Shown piece by piece: positions 50,672 to 54,497 of a stretch of 54,497 nt of DNA (positions are counted from its first letter, which is position 1; each line of letters starts with the position of its first letter). The stretch covers positions 1-54,497 of the forward strand of contig JBFXGJ010000011.1 in the NCBI GenBank assembly GCA_050178135.1, in the 5' to 3' direction. The position numbers were made by a program, and so were the translations under genes. The notes under the pieces were generated by a model that did no database searches, had not been told where the DNA came from, and saw only the letters and a list, made by a program, of their open reading frames with translations. The DNA comes from UBA288 sp050178135 (lineage in GTDB: Archaea > Halobacteriota > Methanomicrobia > Methanomicrobiales > Methanospirillaceae).

Positions 50672-50836
50672 GGGAGCGATTTAAATCCCCTAAATCTAAT
50701 ACGTTTTACACCACACTGTTCGGACCCCCCCGGCATCCCTGTCATGCCGACTCCCGAGGCTACTTCTCCTCCAGCAATATCGGTAAATTAAACCTCTTTT
50801 TCCAATCGGCTTCATTTCCTCGGGAAACTTGGGAAG

Positions 50837-50873
50837 GATTATATGCGGGGCAAGCGCAGCATACATTATACGT
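50837..50873 (+). promoter_or_regulatory. Promoter region of the frh operon
   Basis: Two TATA-like elements are present: GGATTATATGC (near 50837-50847) and CATACATTATACG (near 50860-50872). Depending on which is used, the 5' leader of frhA would be about 70-100 bases, in contrast to the leaderless genes elsewhere in the window. Confidence 0.5.
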
Positions 50874-50903
50874 ACCCAGTACGTCCGGCTGGCCATTGCG
50901 GCC

Positions 50904-50920
50904 GGTCTTTCATCAAGACC
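50904..50920 (+). promoter_or_regulatory. Hairpin in the frhA leader
   Basis: GGTCTT-TCATC-AAGACC forms a six-base-pair stem with a five-base loop in the predicted untranslated leader, 43 bases before the frhA start codon. It could affect mRNA stability or translation; no known riboswitch class matches. Confidence 0.35.
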
Positions 50921-50963
50921 CTGTACCGGCTGTCGAACACCGAATTCCCAAGAGGAGATTCAA

Positions 50964-52331
50964 TTGTCGAAAGTTATTGAGATATCCCCCACCACGAGAC
51001 ACGAGGGGCATTCGAAGCTCGTCTTAAAGGTCGATGATCAGGGGATCATCGAGCGCGGTGACTGGCTCTCCATCACACCCGTCCGCGGTGTGGAGAAACT
51101 TGCGATTGGCAAGACCTATGACCAGGTGCCGAAGATTGCGTCCCGCGTCTGCGGCATCTGTCCCATCGCCCACTGCCTTGCCGGCATCGAGGCGATGGAG
51201 GCGTCGATGGGCGTCTACATCCCGGACGACGCCTATCTGCTCCGCGTGATCCTGCAGTGCGCGAACCGTATCCACTCGCACGCCCTGCACAACATCCTCT
51301 CGCTCCCGGACATGTATATCCCGGGAACGGAGACGAAGATCAACCCGTTCACGGCAGAAGAGCCGGTCCGTTCGGTTGCAAAGCGCATCCAGCGGATCCG
51401 CGAGATCGCCCAGACGATCGGTGAGATCTCGGGAGGAGAGTGCATCCACCCGTCGAACCCGCGGGTCGGCGGTATGTACAAGAACCTCCAGCCCCGTGCC
51501 AAGGCGAAGATCTACGACCTGGCCAAGGAGGGTCTTGTGCTCGCCCGCGACCAGATGGAGTTCATGATCGCGGTCTTCCGGAACTTCCAGAAGCGCGACT
51601 TCACCGAGATCGGCGGCATGCAGGTCCCGATCCCCGACACCCTCGGCTACCACAACCAGGGATACATGGCGGCGGACCCGCTCTACGGCTCCTCGAGCCT
51701 GGACGAGAACCCCCGCTGGGACCCGGCCCGCTGGAACGAGACCCGGCCCTGGGACTGGTACATGGGCGAGATGGAGATCACGGACGACTACCCGAGCTAC
51801 CCGGTCGGCGGCACCACGCCCAAGGGCGCGAAGGCCTGGCCCCAGATGGAGGCCTGCACGGGCGTGCCGCTCTACGACGGGCAGCCGGTCGAGGTCGGTC
51901 CGAGGGCGCGTCTCCACGTCTTCAAGGGCTACGATGAGAAGGGCACCATCGGCCAGCAGATCGCCCGGCAGATGGAGTACACGGACTCGTTCTACAAGAT
52001 CATCGAGTGCATCGACGCCCTGAACTGCGGGGCGCCCGTCCTCGCGGACGAGATCCCGCAGGGCGACGGCTCGCTCGGCTGGGCGGCGAACGAGGCCCCG
52101 CGCGGGTGCGATGTCCACCTGGCCCGCGTCAAGGACGGCCGCGTGCAGTACTACTCCATGCTCGTCCCGACCACCTGGAACTTCCCGACCTGCAGCCGCG
52201 CCCTCACCGGTGCACCGTGGCAGCTGGCCGAGGTCATCATGCGTGGATACGACCCCTGCGTATCGTGTGCGACGCACATGATCGTCGTGGACGAAGACCG
52301 CCGGCTCGTTGCGGACAAGCTGATCCAGTGA
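50964..52331 (+). CDS. frhA: Coenzyme F420-reducing [NiFe] hydrogenase large subunit (TTG start)
   Basis: A 455-residue subunit that holds the NiFe centre and splits H2 to reduce F420. The first nickel-binding pair is RVCGICPIAHC near residue 61; the second is DPCVSCATH near the C-terminus. The 17 residues after that His are the peptide removed by the maturation protease FrhD. The conserved N-terminus, SKVIEISPTTRHEGHSKLVL, begins right after a TTG at 50964, with AGAGGAG seven bases before it; the longer in-frame opening upstream has no ribosome site and no family match. It overlaps frhD. Confidence 0.95.
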   Translation: MSKVIEISPTTRHEGHSKLVLKVDDQGIIERGDWLSITPVRGVEKLAIGKTYDQVPKIASRVCGICPIAHCLAGIEAMEASMGVYIPDDAYLLRVILQCANRIHSHALHNILSLPDMYIPGTETKINPFTAEEPVRSVAKRIQRIREIAQTIGEISGGECIHPSNPRVGGMYKNLQPRAKAKIYDLAKEGLVLARDQMEFMIAVFRNFQKRDFTEIGGMQVPIPDTLGYHNQGYMAADPLYGSSSLDENPRWDPARWNETRPWDWYMGEMEITDDYPSYPVGGTTPKGAKAWPQMEACTGVPLYDGQPVEVGPRARLHVFKGYDEKGTIGQQIARQMEYTDSFYKIIECIDALNCGAPVLADEIPQGDGSLGWAANEAPRGCDVHLARVKDGRVQYYSMLVPTTWNFPTCSRALTGAPWQLAEVIMRGYDPCVSCATHMIVVDEDRRLVADKLIQ

Positions 52332-52816
52332 GCGATACTGGCATGCTGTTCCCAAGGGTCGTGGTGGCGGGGTGCGGCAACCCCCTCTTCGCGGATGACG
52401 GCTTCGGGCCGGCCGTGGTCGAGGCGTTGCAGGAGATCGACCTGCCCGAGGACGTCAAGGTGATTGACGCCGGGCTCGGCGGTCCCCACTTTATCTTCAC
52501 CCTGCTCGACCCCGAGGTGACGGAGCGGTTGATCATCATCGACTGCGCGGACTTCGGGGCGGAACCCGGGACGCTGGCGCGGCTCTCGGTGGAGGACCTC
52601 CCTCCGGGCGCCTATCGGGATGCCCACTCATGGGACCTCGCCGAGCCGCTCCAGCGCCTGAAAGACCGGGTCGAGATCACGATCATCGGGTGCCAGCCCA
52701 AACATGTCAGCTCGCCAGATTTCGAGATGGGACTCACCGAAGAGGTGCAAGCTGCGATACCGAAGACGGTGTCGTTTGTCCTCAAGGAATTAGGAGTCGA
52801 GAATGGGGCTCTTTGA
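52328..52816 (+). CDS. frhD: F420-hydrogenase maturation protease FrhD
   Basis: About 162 residues. The endopeptidase trims the C-terminus of FrhA once nickel is inserted. The family core is VVVAGCGNPLFADDGFGPAV, in which the Asp residues bind nickel, and LIIIDCADFGAEPG; a third ligand is likely in DAHSWDLAEPL. A GTG at 52328 overlaps the frhA stop (GTGA); an ATG at 52343 in the same frame would give a protein five residues shorter. Its 3' end overlaps frhG by 14 bases. Confidence 0.92.
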   Translation: MSDTGMLFPRVVVAGCGNPLFADDGFGPAVVEALQEIDLPEDVKVIDAGLGGPHFIFTLLDPEVTERLIIIDCADFGAEPGTLARLSVEDLPPGAYRDAHSWDLAEPLQRLKDRVEITIIGCQPKHVSSPDFEMGLTEEVQAAIPKTVSFVLKELGVENGAL

Positions 52817-53813
52817 GAAGATCCTGAGCATCTTCACGAAGAAGGACGTCACGGTGGAACCACGCGAGACGGCTGCCCCGAAACCAGACGAGCCGGTAAA
52901 GCCGGCGGTACCGGAGCGACCGGCACCACCGCCGACGAACGCCATACCGGCCGAACGTGCACCGGTGGTGGAGGAGCAGAAGCCTGCCATCCCCCCTGAT
53001 GAGAAGGTACCGACAACGGCACAAACCGATACAAAGGAGGCAAAACCTGTGTCTGACAAGATTACCGCCGGCCACGTGCACATGAGTGGATGCACGGGCT
53101 GTGAGGTTGCATTAGCTGATAACTATGCGGGGCTCTTGACCCTGCTTGACAAGTACGTTGACTGGGTCTACGACCTGACCCTGGCCGACGTACGGCACAT
53201 CCCCGAGATGGACGTCGCGCTCGTCGAAGGGTCGGTCTGCATCAACGACAAGATCTCCGTCGAGGAGATCCGGCAGACGAGAGAGAAGTCGAAGATCGTC
53301 GTGGCGCTCGGTTCGTGCGCCTGCTACGGGAACATCACCCGGTTCTGCCGGGGCGGCCAGCAGAACCAGCCCCAGCACGAGTCGTACCTGCCGATCGGCG
53401 ACCTGATCAAGGTCGACGTCTATCTTCCCGGGTGCGGCCCGTCGCCCCAGCTGATCAAGAACGTCTGCGTGGCTGCGTACCTGCTCCTGAAGGGCAACGC
53501 CGATCAGCAGGCGCTCGCGACGGCCTACCTGACGCCGCTCATGAAGGCGGCGGAGCGCGGCACGGAGGCCTGCTTCTGCGACCTCATGATCGACGTCATC
53601 GACCAGGGCCTCTGCATCGGGTGCGGCGCCTGCGCCGCCGCCTGCCCCGTCCGTGCGATCACGCACGAGTACGGCAAGCCGCAGGGCCAGCGCGACCTCT
53701 GCATCAAGTGCGGGGCGTGCTACAACCAGTGTCCCCGGAGCTGGTTCAGCTTCGACGTCGTGAACCAGTACGAGGGCATCATGGAGACCATTGATGCCGC
53801 CATGCAGGAGTGA
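52803..53813 (+). CDS. frhG: F420-reducing hydrogenase small subunit FrhG with an extra N-terminal segment
   Basis: A 336-residue frame. From about residue 83 it is a normal FrhG (about 254 residues): ITAGHVHMSGCTGCEVALAD with the proximal cluster Cys, VALGSCACYGNITRFCRG, YLPGCGPSP, and two C-terminal [4Fe-4S] ferredoxin motifs, CIGCGACAAACPV and CIKCGACYNQCP. The first 82 residues are unusual: an amphipathic MGLFEKILSIFTKK, then a Pro/Glu/Lys/Ala-rich linker. Both the ATG at 52803 (AGGAG six bases before) and a GTG at 53049 (AAAGGAGG eight bases before) have good ribosome sites, so long and short forms may both be made. Confidence 0.9.
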   Translation: MGLFEKILSIFTKKDVTVEPRETAAPKPDEPVKPAVPERPAPPPTNAIPAERAPVVEEQKPAIPPDEKVPTTAQTDTKEAKPVSDKITAGHVHMSGCTGCEVALADNYAGLLTLLDKYVDWVYDLTLADVRHIPEMDVALVEGSVCINDKISVEEIRQTREKSKIVVALGSCACYGNITRFCRGGQQNQPQHESYLPIGDLIKVDVYLPGCGPSPQLIKNVCVAAYLLLKGNADQQALATAYLTPLMKAAERGTEACFCDLMIDVIDQGLCIGCGACAAACPVRAITHEYGKPQGQRDLCIKCGACYNQCPRSWFSFDVVNQYEGIMETIDAAMQE

Positions 53814-53818
53814 TTGAG

Positions 53819-54497
53819 ATGGTTCAGGACAACTTCCTTGGTAACTACGCGTCCTGTGTCGCCGCACGCAGCACCAACCGTGCAATTCTCGCGGGATCAC
53901 AGGACGGCGGCATCGTCACCCAGCTCTTCGCGTTCGCGCTCGAAGAGGGGATCATCGATGGCGCTATCGTCGCCGGACCCGGCGACGAGCCCTGGCGGCC
54001 CCGCCCGATGGTGGCAACCTCGGTCGCCGAGCTCCTTGCCGCACGCGGCACGAAGTACAACATCAGCCCGAACGTCTCCTTCATCAAGGAGGCGACCCGG
54101 TCGTACGGCCTGGACAAGGTCGGCATCGTCGGGACGCCCTGCCAGATGCAGGCGGTGCGCAAGGGCCAGCTCTACCCGGTCGGGCTCCGGGACGTCCCGG
54201 ACAAGATCGCGCTGGCGATCGGGATCTTCTGCATGGAGAACTTCCCGTACCAGTCGATCCTCCAGCTGGTGGAGGACCACGCCAACACCAAGCTCGAGAA
54301 CGTGACCAAGATGGACATCGGCAAGGGCAAGTTCTGGGTCTACACCGAGCGCGGTGCGACGGTCCAGCTCCCACTGAAGGTCACCCACAAGTACGAGCAG
54401 CCCGGCTGCCACGTCTGCCTCGACTACGTCGCGAACCTCGCCGACGTCTCGACGGGCTCAGTGGGCACCCCCGACGGCTGGTCGACGGTCTTTGTCC
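53819..54497 (+). CDS. frhB: F420-reducing hydrogenase subunit beta FrhB (partial)
   Basis: 226 codons are present and the frame runs off the window, so the C-terminus is missing. FrhB carries FAD and a [4Fe-4S] cluster and reduces F420 with electrons from FrhA/FrhG. Seen: SQDGGIVTQLFAFALEEGII near residue 27, GIVGTPCQMQAVRK, GIFCMENFPYQSI and GCHVCLDYVANLADVSTGSV, which hold conserved cysteines and the flavin/F420-binding region. The start ATG at 53819 is five bases after the frhG stop, completing the frhA-D-G-B order. Confidence 0.95.
   Translation, partial: MVQDNFLGNYASCVAARSTNRAILAGSQDGGIVTQLFAFALEEGIIDGAIVAGPGDEPWRPRPMVATSVAELLAARGTKYNISPNVSFIKEATRSYGLDKVGIVGTPCQMQAVRKGQLYPVGLRDVPDKIALAIGIFCMENFPYQSILQLVEDHANTKLENVTKMDIGKGKFWVYTERGATVQLPLKVTHKYEQPGCHVCLDYVANLADVSTGSVGTPDGWSTVFV

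Noticed and set aside
50829..50963. 45-residue N-terminal extension of frhA
   Set aside because: The conserved FrhA N-terminus begins at the TTG at 50964, which has its own ribosome site, and the upstream stretch contains the promoter elements.

Overview
The window is GC-rich archaeal DNA from a hydrogenotrophic methanogen, most likely of the order Methanomicrobiales and close to Methanoculleus or Methanofollis. The evidence is the start of an F420-reducing hydrogenase operon (frhADGB) at the right edge, the methanogen-restricted DUF1890/DUF1894 pair, the MptA-type GTP cyclohydrolase, archaeal RadA/RPA/FEN1, an archaetidylinositol-phosphate-synthase-like enzyme, aIF2-beta fused to TRAM, and a presenilin-type protease that closely resembles the known Methanoculleus marisnigri protein (comparison from memory, not from a search).

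Layout. 1-9.4 kb: small accessory genes in both orientations: a partial DUF5320 gene, a serine-acetyltransferase-like protein, DUF1894/DUF1890, an AI-2E-type permease, FdhD, a pilin-like protein, CutA, an alpha/beta hydrolase, DUF1294, rubredoxin, a chimeric M24/zinc-metallopeptidase ORF and an orphan ABC ATPase. 9.4-18.6 kb: lysine biosynthesis (dapL-lysA) running into replication and repair genes (RPA, radA, phosphoglycolate phosphatase), a PRC-barrel protein, a CBS regulator, the presenilin homologue and FEN1. 18.7-27.4 kb: large secreted proteins (protease with PKD and CBM6-like modules, NHL-repeat protein, M6 protease with a dockerin-like tail) flanking a phospholipid synthase and an AK6-type kinase. 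27.4-32.1 kb: a compact minus-strand operon pyrG-guaAb-argD-hisC. 32.1-36.5 kb: a thioesterase, then an overlapping trio of glycosyltransferase, TPR/winged-helix protein and BrxD-like ATPase. 36.5-45.1 kb: a PGF-CTERM surface protein, a cupin-GNAT fusion, a cysteine hydrolase, two secreted SGNH hydrolases (one with a dockerin-like tail, one with six CBM6-like modules), tRNA-Gln and thymidylate synthase. 45.2-54.5 kb: housekeeping genes (aIF2-beta, purL, flavodoxin, ilvC, mptA) and the frh operon, cut in frhB by the window edge.

The points most worth checking are: the in-frame join of an M24 peptidase N-terminus to a YpfJ-type metallopeptidase C-terminus; two nested, well-supported translation starts in frhG; a rubredoxin that appears to start at ATA; a long perfect tandem duplication inside a secreted protease gene; the glycosyltransferase/TPR/BrxD-like operon; and a shared set of dockerin-like and CBM6-like modules on secreted proteins of an organism not known to eat polysaccharides. 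Several genes show a TATA-like element about 25-30 bases before the start codon, suggesting leaderless mRNAs. No CRISPR array, rRNA or insertion sequence was seen.
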